Positions 1 to 11,153 are shown, numbered from the stretch's first letter. The stretch is 64,000 nucleotides of DNA from Rotaria sordida (GCA_905250125.1 CAJNOL010000229.1:1-64000), one strand, 5' to 3'. Translations and numbers: made by a program. Notes: generated by a model from the sequence alone, not told the origin.

Positions 1-197
1 CTCTATGCTCTTTAAACTACTATATTAAGCTTTAGGAAACAATTAGTATCGATGGAGAAACACGTTGCAAATTGATTATGAACAGTGTTGTTTAAAGTAA
101 GTCATGAAATTTTCTGGTCACGATCAGTGTACAATGTGTTTCTCCATTGAGACTAATTGTTCCCTGAAATGTATTATAGCAGTATAGAGAGCATAGA
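1..197. repeat. Small foldback element, left end at window edge
   Basis: Bases 1-67 are an imperfect inverted copy of bases 130-197; both arms carry the stretch around GTTTCTCCAT and end in AGAGCATAG. The two arms would fold into a hairpin with a loop of about 60 bases. No open frame of interest lies inside, so it is probably a non-autonomous (MITE-like) element. The left arm runs to the first base of the window, so its outer edge cannot be checked. Confidence 0.6.
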
Positions 198-456
198 TTG
201 CTCAAAAAAACATTGCAATCGACATATTTCCGCTTGTTTAATCGAAATTTGTCATTAGAAAACTGAAAACTTTATTAGTAAGGGTCGTGACCAGATGTTG
301 GATTCCTGTCACCATTATCTTTTTGTCGCTTCATCCGTGAACTTACTAGCTGTTGTTGGCTTTTGACCCATGAGCTGTGCGACAGTTGTTCAATTGTAAT
401 AGTGGATAAAAGCAAACCACTTGTATCTAAAATTTTGAGATCTAGTCCTTTATTCA

Positions 457-2453
457 AGAACATATGGGTGAATCCGCCGGATTTCTACCACTTTCGGGAA
501 AAATTTTTTTTTTCAATTTTAATAGGCTAGTTAGACGGAACGTCGTCGAAAACGGTCTGAGGTAATAATTAAAACTTTTTTACTCATGAAAAGTATGGAG
601 ATCCAGGTGGGTTTTTAGGAACATCTCAAGGTATATATATCGGGTGTCTAGTAAGTAACTATACATAGAAAAAGTTGAATATCTCCATTACGGCTCGACC
701 AAACGGGCTCATTTTTTTACCACGGATAGAGGCATGTTTACACTCCAAATCTACATGGACAAGATTAGTGAGAACCTTTGTTAAATATCAATATTGACCT
801 CAACAAGAAAAGGAGTTTCGAGTCTTTCGAAGTTACAGTTTTTCCGTGTATACCAGCTTGATTTTTTTACTGGATATGCAATTAAACGTGCTCTTTCTGG
901 TGAAATCATTTTCGACTTGAAATTCGATGTCTAGTGAAGCACTTTTGCTCTCACATAGCCAATTTGTCTCTTTTTTGACTAGTATTTGACGGTTTTCGAG
1001 CAGAAAGTGCTTCATCTGATTTTTAAGGTGTCATATTTGAGGTCAGCAAAAAAAACTGAGTCGATTCATATACATTTCAAACCGTTTCTATGACTTTCAT
1101 TTTTTCCTCAATTTTTCCCCCTGATCCCCTCAGGAATGGATGAAAAATGAACTTCATGAAAATAGCTATTTAATTATCTTGAAACCTCTGATTCTCTCTG
1201 AAAATAGTATTTTACAAGTCCTGAATGGCTTTTCTACTGTCGGAAACGTTTTCTCATGAAGTGAATTTTTTCGTTCATCCCTGAGACGGACCAAGGGGAC
1301 AATTGACGGAAAAATAAAAGTCCTAGAAACAGTTTGAAATGTATATAAGTTAACTCAGTCTTCTATGCTAATTTCAAATATGAGATTTTTTTAAAAGTCA
1401 AACGAATTGCTTTCTACTCGAAAACCGCCGAATATTGGTCAACACAGAGGTAAATTGACTATCAAGTATTGTAGTTAGAGCAAAAGTGCTTCATTAGACT
1501 TCAAATTTCAAGTTGAAAATGGTCTCATCAGAAAGAACACATTGAATTGCATATCCAGTGTGAAAATAAAGCTAGTGCACCCGGAAAAACTATAACTTCG
1601 AAAGACTCGAAAAACCATTATTTGTGCCAATATAACCCGATTGGGGCGGTATTTGGAATTTATCGATAGGAAAAAATTCGAATGTCTAAGACATTCTTAT
1701 AGACTCAGATAGAAAATGAAATTCTCTATCAAATGAGCCTATTTGCGACTAGCTTAGTTCGGATTTTGATGGACTTTCAGGTCAAAAACTGGTTTTTACG
1801 GCTTCGAGAAAGTGCTTCAGATCTTTCTTATTATCCGAGTACTTTTGAAAAATAATATGGCATTTGTAATCAGCACACATAGCACTATCGAACTAGAAAG
1901 ACTTCCGATAGAATGGCGAAAAAAATTTTTTGTCGAAACCTGAGTGAGACCCCAGGAGTCAAAAAATTGAGTTGTGATAAAATACGGAATAAACTTATGA
2001 AAAATAATCAGGGTTCAATGCTGATTATCGGGCTAATAAAATTAGGCTTATCCTGTTTGGGACGATCAGTCCATAATTTGGCACACCTCCTTTTCTTGTT
2101 GAGGTCAATATTGATATTTAACAAAGGTTCTCACTAATCTTGTCCATGTAGATTTGGAGTGTAAACATGCCTCTATCCGTGGTAAAAAAATGAGCCCGTT
2201 TGGTCGAGCCGTAATGGAGATATTCAACTTTTTCTATATATAGTTACTTACTGGACGCCCGATATATATACATCTTGAGATGTTCCTAAAAAACCACCTG
2301 GATCCCCATACTTTTCATGAGTAAAAAAGTTTTAATTATTACCTCAGACTGTTTTCGACGACGTTCCGTCTAACTAGTCTATTAAAATTGAAAAAAAAGA
2401 TTTTTTCTCTGAAAGCGGTAGAAACCCCACGGATTCACCCATATATGTTTCTG
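457..2453. mobile_element. About 2-kb foldback transposon with long inverted arms
   Basis: The left arm (457 to about 1180) is matched in reverse complement by two blocks on the right, about 1240-1620 and 2088-2453. The outermost ends read AACATATGGGTGAATCCG on the left and the reverse of nearly the same string on the right. About 470 bases at 1620-2088 have no counterpart in the left arm, so they are either an insertion in the right arm or a loss from the left. No transposase frame is visible; the frames present are short and fall across the arms. The superfamily is not recognised. Confidence 0.75.
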
Positions 2454-3530
2454 ACAATGAGACAAGATTGAGAACGCAAGTTCTTTTCTATTGTATGATG
2501 TCAAATAATCCGAACTCTACAGAGAGAATCGTCAATGAATCTCTAGTACAAGTTGTTAAACTGAGACAATCTGAACGAAAAGCGTAAAGTTTGATTTACT
2601 TCCCAGGCAATTTTATTTTGACGAAAGATTTACACTAAAATCTGATCGAAGAGTTCAACTATTCAATATTACATCGCTTATTTCTTCGAAAATGTTTTTC
2701 ATCCTTGCCAGCCATGTTCTCAACAGGAAAGTTTTTCCGAAATTTGTTTGGGTATGGAAAATATCGCTTATCACCATTACAGAGTGTTTAGCTAGTCTGC
2801 ATCGCTTTTGTAAGGCTGAAAAGTGATTGTTCATCACTTCCGCCAAATTTCTAGGGATAATGCAATTGTTTCAATGACGTCTCATTGCCGAATCGACACG
2901 TAATAGTAGGAAATTCTCAGAATGAATGGTGCAAGACAATTTCCCTTGGTGATATATCTAGTCTTTACCGACTAAGCGTCAAACGGTTCAATTAGGATAA
3001 CGAAAGAAAATGAATCTTGCCAAAAAAGGAAGCAAAGAAACAATAATATAGGTACTGTCCGAAAAATGAATATTTTCTTTACTGAAAGAATGGTATACAT
3101 CTCAGGAAGAGATTTAAAAGAGTTTGTTTGTTCAACTCGATTAGAATGCAGAACATGCCTGGCCAATAAAAATTAGTTAGGCACAGAAAAAAGGTGCTCT
3201 CTATCGAAGTGACAGTCATATTGTTTTTTTCTGCTACATGCAACTTGAACAATACTAATCGAATATGCAGCATCCGAATGTACTATTACCTTCTATCAAT
3301 ACTAGTGAATTTAATTAATAAATATTCATAATTGCAAATTCCTTGTTGATTTTCCAAAAATCTTGAGTAAACGTAGTCGGAGATGGGAAGCCCGAATAAA
3401 AGGTTAATCTCAACTGTTTTCTTTTCGATAGTTTATGCGTTCTAAAAAACTTTCAGTACAGTTCAAACTTCGCATCTCAGTTTGGTTTTCGATATCTTTT
3501 CTTTCGACTGACAGGACGGTCATACGAAAT
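2454..3530. other. Non-coding interval, nothing recognised
   Basis: Only short overlapping frames are found on both strands (longest about 64 codons). They show no start context, splice sites or recognisable protein motif. Base composition resembles the surrounding intergenic DNA. Confidence 0.5.
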
Positions 3531-3539
3531 CAAATAAGT

Positions 3540-3850
3540 TTGTATGGTATGTGTGTGGATGTCGGCGTGAGCAGCAGACATTGTCTATGGGTGTTCATGT
3601 GCGATTGTCAGATGTCTTTTATATGTTTGGTTCTAGTGTGCTGGGGGAGGGGAAGGGGCGTACGACGTGAGTTTTAATGACGAAAGTTTTTTATGTGTCG
3701 GGTGTTTTTGTGCGTGTGGACTTTGTTGTTGCAAGATCGGTAATGAGTGAGCATTGACCACAAGTGTGTTGGCGTGGAAGAATAAGAGAGATGAGCACAG
3801 GATATGAGTATGTGTGTGTGGCTGCGTAGTGTGGATGTGGGTGGAGTTAC
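3540..3850 (+). repeat. Degenerate G-rich tract, telomere-like
   Basis: The + strand is rich in G and T, with scattered units such as TGTGTGGATG, a G-run near 3640-3660 and GTGGATGTGGGTGG near 3830-3845. These look like diverged TGTGGG units. Long frames on both strands across this stretch are a by-product of low complexity and are not annotated as genes. Confidence 0.4.
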
Positions 3851-3918
3851 AAGTATGGACTTGGATATATTCCATCTATTCAGGGTACCCGCTTTGCCTA
3901 TGGGTAGACCTGTACCGA

Positions 3919-3975
3919 GTCCGAGCAACTCGGGCTCGGACTCGGGCTCAGACTCGGGCTTAGTCAGACTCGGTG
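3919..3975 (+). repeat. Short CTCGG(A/G) tandem repeat
   Basis: A 6- to 12-base unit of the form CTCGGACTCGGG is repeated several times, then decays into the following GC-rich stretch up to about 4050. It is one of several GC-rich low-complexity patches in an otherwise AT-rich background. Confidence 0.55.
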
Positions 3976-4089
3976 GGGCTCAGTTAGGCTTAGAATCTGG
4001 TAAAGATGCATTAGTCCAGGCGGTCTCGGTACTACACAGCTCCACTGGACATCCAGTAAATTAATTTGGGGTTAATTCAATAGTCAGTA

Positions 4090-4310
4090 TTCTTGTTTTT
4101 GACCGGAGGTTCTCTGGGTCGAGAAATCCGATTCTACAATCAGTTTCTCGGAATTCTGCACTTGGTTTTTTCATCAAAGAAGGAGTTTTTAAGGAGATAG
4201 CGATTTTTCATTAAGTTTGACCAAAGCTTGCCGAGGTCGATGAATTCGGAACTACAATCGGTTTTTAAAATTTAGAATTCGACCTTTTTTACTAAAACAA
4301 TCTTTTCAAG
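4090..4310 (+). repeat. Imperfect direct repeat of about 120 bp
   Basis: Two neighbouring copies begin near 4095 and 4215. Each carries TTGACC, then GGTCGA, then an ACTACAATCGG-like or TCTACAATCAG-like block. The copies are strongly diverged. No coding potential is seen. Confidence 0.4.
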
Positions 4311-4496
4311 CATAAAAGGCGCTTTTTTCTGAAAAACATTCTTTTAGTGGAAAAACTTTTTAAAGAAAACAAACCAGTTGTTCACTTTAAAAACTATGTT
4401 TCTTAATAAATGAGACCTGTCCGAATTCCGTGAATTCCGAACTCTTGAGGAATTCTCGAACTCATATTATTTAATACGTACGAGCACTACGATCCC

Positions 4497-4620
4497 AAAG
4501 AACTCAAGGATCCCAAGGAAGTCAAGAATCGCAAGGATCCCAAGGAAGTCAAGGATCCCAAGGAAGTCAACGATCCCAAGGATCCCAAGGATCCCAAGGA
4601 ATTCACGGAAGTGAAGGATC
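4497..4620 (+). repeat. Tandem repeat of AAGGATCCC / AAGGAAGTC units
   Basis: About a dozen 9-base units alternate between AAGGATCCC and AAGGAAGTC variants. The GGATCC-bearing unit resembles the units filling the inverted-repeat element at 5569-5730, which suggests related sequence. Confidence 0.7.
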
Positions 4621-5568
4621 GATCAAGTAAACGACGTTTGTCATGGTTTTGGTTCCAAGTTTTTCTATTCAGGACAACGGCAGTAAAAAAATGTATTCTT
4701 TTTTGCTCAAATAGTATTGTATAGTGATGACGAGAAAAGAAAAGTACAAGGCTTCAAAAACACGTCAATAATTTTACTGCTGCAGCTGATCCCATTTGTT
4801 CTTTTCGCAGATGCGTTTAAATTCAAACAAGAAAAGCAGGCATCGATCTATTCACAGCCCTTAAAACACGCGACAATCGAATCGAATATTTTGAATATTG
4901 ATGTGAAAATTATAATAACGATAAAAAGTTTTAGTTCACATATCGGTTCACTGTCTCATAGTTGATCAATCAATGAGAATGACGAAACTTGAGACTATTT
5001 TCGATAATGTATCTATCGTTTTAAAAGCAATATTAGTTTATTTGACAATACCGCTTCAAAGATGGACTTACATTGCGAATTTCAAGACGTCTTTCTCATG
5101 AATTGTGCGATTATCGAAGCTGCAAAATTCTGACTTGTTGTTATCAGAACTTCAGACATTTACTATGAAACAACTCAGACCAGATAAAAGAAATGTCTTT
5201 GCTCTTCACATTCATCCACTGTGTCCCTTACTTACTTGTGCTGCTACCTTCCACAACTGCTTCGAATCTACGAGTGTGCAAGCTTGTTTTTTGGTTGGCA
5301 TTATATTCTATTCGCGATTTTTTCTATTTCACCCATCCCACAATAGTCTTACAATCATTTCCTTGGATTCAAAAAGAATGGAAACACAAAATAGAGTCGA
5401 GTAAGATAAATGTTTGCTTTTGCTCCCGTTGAAGAATTGAAAAAACTTTTCACACTTGCCTTGTAATGACACTGAGATCGAGAGAATGGCGCAGTCAAGC
5501 TTTTTTTCGCTGCCTAGCTCTTGCATCGCAAAATTAAACTGTTGATGACACATTATTTATTGTATTTT
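4621..5568. other. Non-coding interval, nothing recognised
   Basis: Short frames of up to about 100 codons on both strands overlap each other and show no conserved motif, signal peptide or splice structure. Confidence 0.4.
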
Positions 5569-5731
5569 GATCAAGGGGGAAAAAGCGGATTCTCGGATCC
5601 TTTGGATCCTTTTGGATCCTTTGAGATCCTAGGATCTCAAAGGACCCAAAAGAATCTAAATTGGGGTCCAAACGGATCCGGATGATCCCAAGGATCCAAG
5701 GATCTGAGGATCCGCTTTTTCCCCCTTGATT
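5569..5731. mobile_element. 160-bp inverted-repeat element built of GGATCC-type units
   Basis: The ends are perfect inverted repeats of about 20 bases: TCAAGGGGGAAAAAGCGGAT on the left and its reverse complement on the right. The interior is filled with units such as GGATCCTTT and their inverse. TTTTGA lies immediately outside both ends, consistent with a 6- to 7-bp target-site duplication. There is no coding capacity. The size and structure fit a MITE; the superfamily is unknown. Confidence 0.75.
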
Positions 5732-5776
5732 TTGATGCTGCCTCGTACTCGCACATACAGATAACAACGAAAACGT

Positions 5777-5800
5777 TTGGGTGGGTGTGGGTGTGGATGT
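5777..5800 (+). repeat. Short G-strand telomere-like tract
   Basis: About 24 bases read GGGTGGGTGTGGGTGTGG-like on the + strand. About 30 bases separate them from the C-rich tract that follows, so the two are in head-to-head orientation. Confidence 0.7.
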
Positions 5801-5820
5801 ATCTTTATCTTCTTCAGTCA

Positions 5821-5968
5821 TCCACACCCACACTCCACACCCACCCCATCCACACCCACCCACACCCACACCCTCACCCACACTCACACCCACACCCACA
5901 CCCACACCCACCCCATCCACACCCACCCACACCCACACCCACACCCACACCCACACCCACACCCTCAT
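5821..5968 (-). repeat. CCCACA tract, interstitial telomere-like repeat
   Basis: About 148 bases consist almost wholly of CCCACA units, with CCCATCCA and CTCACCCA variants. On the opposite strand this is TGTGGG, the repeat reported for bdelloid rotifer telomeres. The array contains an internal duplication: the CACCCCATCCACACCCACC block occurs twice, about 63 bases apart. Frames here translate to repeated Thr-Pro-His or Val-Trp residues and are not genes. Confidence 0.8.
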
Positions 5969-6640
5969 CGTTCTGGGGTACACGCATACACACATACGAA
6001 TGCATTTTATTTCATATGATGCTCTCTTCAGTCGAGAGAATAAACAAAACTATTTGTGCGAGAAAAAGCATAGCATTCGATTTGTTACTTTTGCAGAACA
6101 GGCGTCGCATCGACGTAATGGAATCTAAAGTTATAAATATCTCTTTTGCTACTTAGTAATGCGCACAAGAAATGTAGCCAATCATTTCGTTCCTCCACTT
6201 AGAAAACTGAGAGTCATTGAATAAGTATAAGAATTAACTAATGCACACAAGAAAAACAAGAAAAAAGCTCGTATTTTGAAGATGCATATTTATTATAAAA
6301 GTCAGCATCATTTCTCTCCTATTTGCTTTATTTTTATTATTCTTCGTGAAGACAAATGTAAGGTAAGTTTAGAATAGACGTGCTCGAATAACCGTTCATC
6401 TTTTTTCGAAGACATTTGTTGCCAGTCATCCAGTAAGTGACGATTCAGAAGTTGTCTATTCGATTGTTCTGTAGTATAAATATTAACAGAGTTACATCAT
6501 AAATTCGGTCTTTCTTGATGTTAATATGTGTATTCTGATTCGTCGTATTATATAGACCGATTCGCACTTAGTCTTCATGTCTACTCAACTATGTGCACAA
6601 TAGCGAAATGCATCCAGAAACTATATACAATGAAATGACT
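5969..6640. other. Non-coding interval, nothing recognised
   Basis: AT-rich sequence with no frame longer than the tail of the repeat-driven ones. No inverted or tandem structure stood out. Confidence 0.4.
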
Positions 6641-6649
6641 GGATGGTAG

Positions 6650-7290
6650 TACCCCTTATCTCAATCCTGTTGATTTCTTGAGAAAATCTGGAAAAATCTG
6701 TCAGGACCTTGAGTTCCAAGGGTTTCATCTCAAGTTTTAATAATTCCTGTTCTCAGGATTTCTCATGCTTACACAGGATCCTTTTCAAAATTTGTTCAAG
6801 TTCCTGCTCAAATTTTTTTCTAAATTAGGAATGTTGAATCGATGCTACTGAACATTTTGACAGGAATAAAAAAGAGCGTTCTACCAAGGCTGTATCAGGT
6901 TTTTGTCAAGATCTGGTCAAAATGTCCGTATTAGGATCCTGTTCGGATTTATAGTTATGTCAGACGAGGATCTGAGCAAGAAAATAACCAGATCAGGCAG
7001 AATCATAAACTGAGAAAGTCTGTTCAAATTTGACCAGGATGCTGCTTTAATTCTTATGAGTACTTGTTATGAGAATCTTTTTGTAGCTTTCTCAGGATTC
7101 TGTTCATAGCTATTCGAGAATAACCGTTTCGAATCCTTACAAGGCAATGACAATCCTAAGCAGGAGCTTTATGGGGAAACATTAGGATTCAATTAGAATC
7201 TTTACAGATATTGTTTACACTACTGAATCCTGATCGTTTCTTGAGATAATTCTGAAGGATCTTTCAGGATCATATTAACCACTCCACGTA
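6650..7290. repeat. Degenerate dispersed repeats around AGGATCCTG / CAGGAT
   Basis: The motif CAGGATcctgtTC or close variants (TCAGGACC, TCAGGATTTC, AGGATCCTTTTC, AGGATCCTGTTC, CAGGATTCTG) recurs at irregular spacing of roughly 30-60 bases over some 600 bases. This looks like an old, decayed tandem array. No coding potential is seen. Confidence 0.35.
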
Positions 7291-7898
7291 AGTCACGACC
7301 AACAATATAAAGAAGCCAACCAATCGAGGTCGCCAGATTTTATTCAATCAACGATATGCTTCAGTAAGAAAAGTTTTATGAATTCTGATGCAAATCGTTG
7401 TAGACAATATTCAACTCTCGATTGTTTATAGATATTTTATGAAAAGTCTTATAAATGAGCATTTCGACCGATGGAAGCGTTGATGCGATCATATCTTCAG
7501 AATGGCTCTACTGGCTGACCTGACATTTCTTGTAGACATATATCTGTATAAGTTCTACTTAGGATAGCAACTCCAACCAAAACTATCAAGCCTTTAATTT
7601 TTTTATGACTCATCTAGTATGGACAAAAATCTGCATTTAAGGTAACTTCATTGCTTCATAACTCGTGATTGAAATTAGATAGAGATCAAAAAGGACGGGG
7701 GACATTTTACGTGCATTTCGGCCCCCCAAGAAAATGAAGACAGATTTACCTCAAACTTTCAGCAAATACTCAGCTACATACCAGTAGCCACCACACAAAA
7801 TTTCAACTTGATCCGTTGAACTATTCCTTCACTTTCACCACACCCAAAATGTACATATAGATACCCTATAGGGATCACCTTGTGGCCCCTCGTTCTTC

Positions 7899-8785
7899 AC
7901 TATACGATTCAGACTCAGAATGATTTTTCTAGGATTACTAGGAATACGTAAGGGCTACAATATTGCAAGGACATGAGGTCCACAAATAACCTGCCTTGGT
8001 ATCCATTTGAAGTACACAGTGCCAAAAATCCATGAGAAACTCATATAGAGGCAACCGTGTTGACCCTCGTTCCCCACTATACGATTCAGAACCGGAGCCA
8101 TTTTTTCAGAGTCACTAGAAGTCAGCGAGGGCTACAATATTACAAAGACATGAGGTCCACAAATAACCTGCCTTGGTATCCATTTGAAGTACACAGTGCC
8201 AAAAATCCATGAGAAACCCATATAGAGGCAACCTTGTTGGCCCTCATTCCCCACTATACGATTCAGAACCGGAGCCATTTTTTCAGAGTCACTAGAAGTC
8301 AGTGAGGGCTACAATATTACAACGACATAAGGTCCACAAAAAACCTGTCTTTGTATCGATTTGAAGTACAGAGTGCCAAAAATCCATGAAAAATCCCTGT
8401 AGAGATAATTTTGCTGACTTTGGTTCTCCACTATACGATTCAGAACCGGAGCCATTTTTCCAGAGTCACTAGAAGTCAGTGAGGGCTACAATATTACAAG
8501 GACATGAGGTCCACAAATAACCTGCCTTGGTATCTATTTGAAGTACACAGTGCCAAAAATCCATGAGAAACCCATATAGAGGCAACCTTGTTGACCCTCA
8601 TTCCCCACTATACGATTCAGAACCGGAGCCATTTTTTCAGAGCCACTAGAAGTCAGTGAGGACTAAAATATTTCAAAGACATGAGATCTACAAAAAACCT
8701 AACTCGTATCAATTTGAAGTACACAGCGCGAAAAATCCATGAACAGGCCATATACAGGCAACCTTGTTGACCTTGTTTCTCCAAT
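7899..8785 (+). repeat. Tandem array of about five 177-bp units
   Basis: The landmark ACTATACGATTCAGA recurs at 7899, 8075, 8253, 8430 and 8607, and in diverged form near 8783. The spacings are 176, 178, 177, 177 and 176 bases. The middle copies are very similar to each other and the edge copies more diverged, as expected for unequal exchange within an array. Confidence 0.85.
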
Positions 8786-9502
8786 ATGCGATTTGCATCA
8801 AGAGTTGTTTCGCTAGAGTCAGTGAGAATCGACAGTGGCTAGAAGCTACCACACATACGAGATGTAGCAAAAGCTGGCTTGGTATAACAATAGAGCACGT
8901 AGTGGCGGGTATCCATGAAAAAGTGCCTTCCGGGTGAATATGGGTGTCGAATTGGTGTTGCCTTAGTAAGAAAGACGACCGACCCACTGATCCACTTGCA
9001 TCCAGACAGCGAAGTCACGTATAGTTGTGCCAAGTCTTCTTCTCCGATCCCCCCATTCATCGTCAGGATCACCACTTAAAAGAATGTTATGTAGGAAATA
9101 GTTTGATAAAAGCACAACCTAAGTTGCATGCCAGATAAACAAATTAGATAATTCAAATCCCACACAGCCTACTACGATTGATCATCACTGCATGACACTA
9201 ACGCAACTTATTGATAACTGAACACATCCTGCATTGCATAGTTGACATCTACATAGTTCCCCCTAGTTAATGGTTTTCAGTGTCGAACTTACTTAATATT
9301 CACACAGATAATACACAACTATTCGGAAGCCTGACTCCCATAGTGATAGATAAACGTATCCAACATTCCCTCTGCCATAATTTTCACACCGCCTTTTCAA
9401 CCCTCTGTACATCAACGTGTAGTCCCCGCTGTTTTTACTCAAGGTGAAGTGTATCAGATACCGTAGTTTTGACTGATTCCTAGTCACCCTAAAAAAAACC
9501 AC
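8709..9502 (-). other. Core of the 2.2-kb element with short minus-strand frames
   Basis: Three minus-strand open stretches (9293-9502, 8839-9075, 8709-8987) lie in the unique core and have normal-looking amino acid composition, with residues such as HPYSPGRHFFMD. No family is recognised, no start or splice model connects them, and part overlaps the satellite edge. They could be a remnant of a transposase or of a captured gene, or chance. Confidence 0.25.
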
Positions 9503-10068
9503 TCCGGTTCTGAATCGTATAGCGGAGAAACAAGGTCAACAAGGTTACCCCTACAAGGACCTTTCATGGTTTTTTGCACTGTGTACTTCAAATCGATACA
9601 AAGACAGATATTTTCTAGTCCTCATGTCCTTGTAATATTGTAGCCCTTACTTATTCCTAGTAATCCTAGAAAAATCATTCTGAGTCTGAATAGTATAGTG
9701 GAGAACGAGGGTCCACAAGGTGATCCCTATAGGGTATCTATATGTACATTTTGGGTGTGGTGAAAGTGAAGGAATAGTTCAACGGATCAAGTCGAAATTT
9801 TGTGTGGTGGCTACTGGTATATAGCTAAGTATTTGCTGAAAGTTTGAGGTAAATCTGTCTTCATTTTCTTGGGGGGCCGAAATGCACGTAAAACGTCCCC
9901 CGTCCTTTCTATTGGTGCTGTAGTTCATACAGATGTATATTTACTGGAAATATCAATCCGGCACATCGTTCCTTGTGGCCATTAGATTCCTTTTAAAAAT
10001 GGTTTTTTTGATGAAAGTCGTGCTTTTCACACGAAATTTCCTCCCAAGAAATGATAAAATTTGAGAGC

Positions 10069-11153
10069 TGACGAGGGTACACCCCCAATTGAAGCTTCAC
10101 TTTTGACGTGATATTTTGCCTATATAGAGACCTTAGTGAGACTAGAAAAACCTCAAAATGATTTAGGTTTCTATGACTTCCTTGTTGAGATATGAAGTTC
10201 ACACCTTCTCTAACAGTGCTATAATTTATATTGGTATACGATGCAATGTCAATTTTTTCACAATGATATGAAATACAGACTTACAGTTTATTTTTGCGTG
10301 AACCACATTTTATAGTGGCCCTATATGACACACTTCTTTTTAGCTCTAGCAAAGATTTCGAAGGTCAGCTCTTTTCTTTTCATAAGTTTCCACATGTGCA
10401 AAACAGTCTTATTGAGTATATGCTGAAATTCTTATGTATCATGAACAAAAGTGAACACTTATATAAATTGAACCTAAGCAATGCAACCAGAACAACTGAA
10501 CTTTGACAATATGATGAATTAGTCTATGAAATAGGCAAAGAAAAAATGCTTAAAGCACAACTCTTTGTGACACCAACTACACTTGATAAAGGAAGAGTTG
10601 TCACAATTTTCTTCTTTGAAGACCGACTTTGTCAGATTGAAGCAAATATTTTTGACTGTAGGAAAGTCATCAGGATCAGCCATTAAATAGTCGCTCGTGT
10701 ACCAAGCATAACGAATTAGTATGAGAAGATAAAGTCAATACTGTCGCTTACTAAATGAAGCGTATGTTTATACACGACTCGTCTAAAAAAACTAGGCTTC
10801 ATTTTGGAAGCTCTCGTTCATGAAAGCTAGTGTCAGGCAAGGAAGCTTGATATGTGTGGTTAGGAGTCTCTGTCAGAGCTAAAAAAGTGTGTCATATATG
10901 GCCGCTATGAAATGCCGTTCATGCAAAAAAAGAAACCGTAAGTCTGTATTTCATATCGTTGTGAAAAAATCGACATTGCATCGTATTCCAATATAAATCA
11001 TAGCACTGTTAGAGAAGATGTGAACTTCGTATCTCATCAAGGAAGTCATAGAAACCTAAACTATTTTGAGGTTTTTCTAGTCTCACTAAGGCCTATATAT
11101 GGGCAAAATATCACGTCAAAAGCGAAGCTTCACCTGGGAGTTTTTCTCGTCAG
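10069..11153. mobile_element. Foldback element with 280-bp inverted arms
   Basis: Arms at 10069-10348 and 10875-11153 are inverted copies over their whole length. They share, for example, CATCGTATaCCAAT-type blocks and a TGACACACTT / AAGTGTGTCA junction. The loop of about 526 bases holds only a 70-codon frame without recognisable features. It is probably a non-autonomous DNA element. Confidence 0.75.

Larger units (their letters stand above)
7690..9908. mobile_element. 2.2-kb TIR element containing a 177-bp satellite
   Basis: Inverted terminal arms of about 300 bases lie at 7690 to about 7990 and about 9620-9908. The outer end AAAGGACGGGGG is exact on both sides. The left arm continues into about five tandem copies of a 177-bp unit; the right arm carries about one inverted copy of the same unit (near 9500-9640). 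The unique core is about 8790-9490. No target-site duplication was found by eye. The superfamily is not recognised. Confidence 0.75.

Noticed and set aside
2655..2846. 63-codon minus-strand frame with protein-like composition
   Set aside because: Too short, isolated, no recognisable domain and no flanking exon.
3435..4064. Several 80-86 codon frames on both strands
   Set aside because: They overlap each other in a low-complexity GC-rich zone and show no motif or splice structure.
5821..5968. A true chromosome end
   Set aside because: The tract is internal, contains variants, and ordinary sequence continues for 58 kb beyond it.
5534..5995. Long frames on both strands across the CCCACA tract
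   Set aside because: They translate to monotonous Val-Trp or Thr-Pro-His repeats; any frame through a six-base repeat stays open.
7899..8785. Regularly spaced repeats as a CRISPR array
   Set aside because: The whole 177-base unit repeats, with no unique spacers, and the setting is an animal genome.
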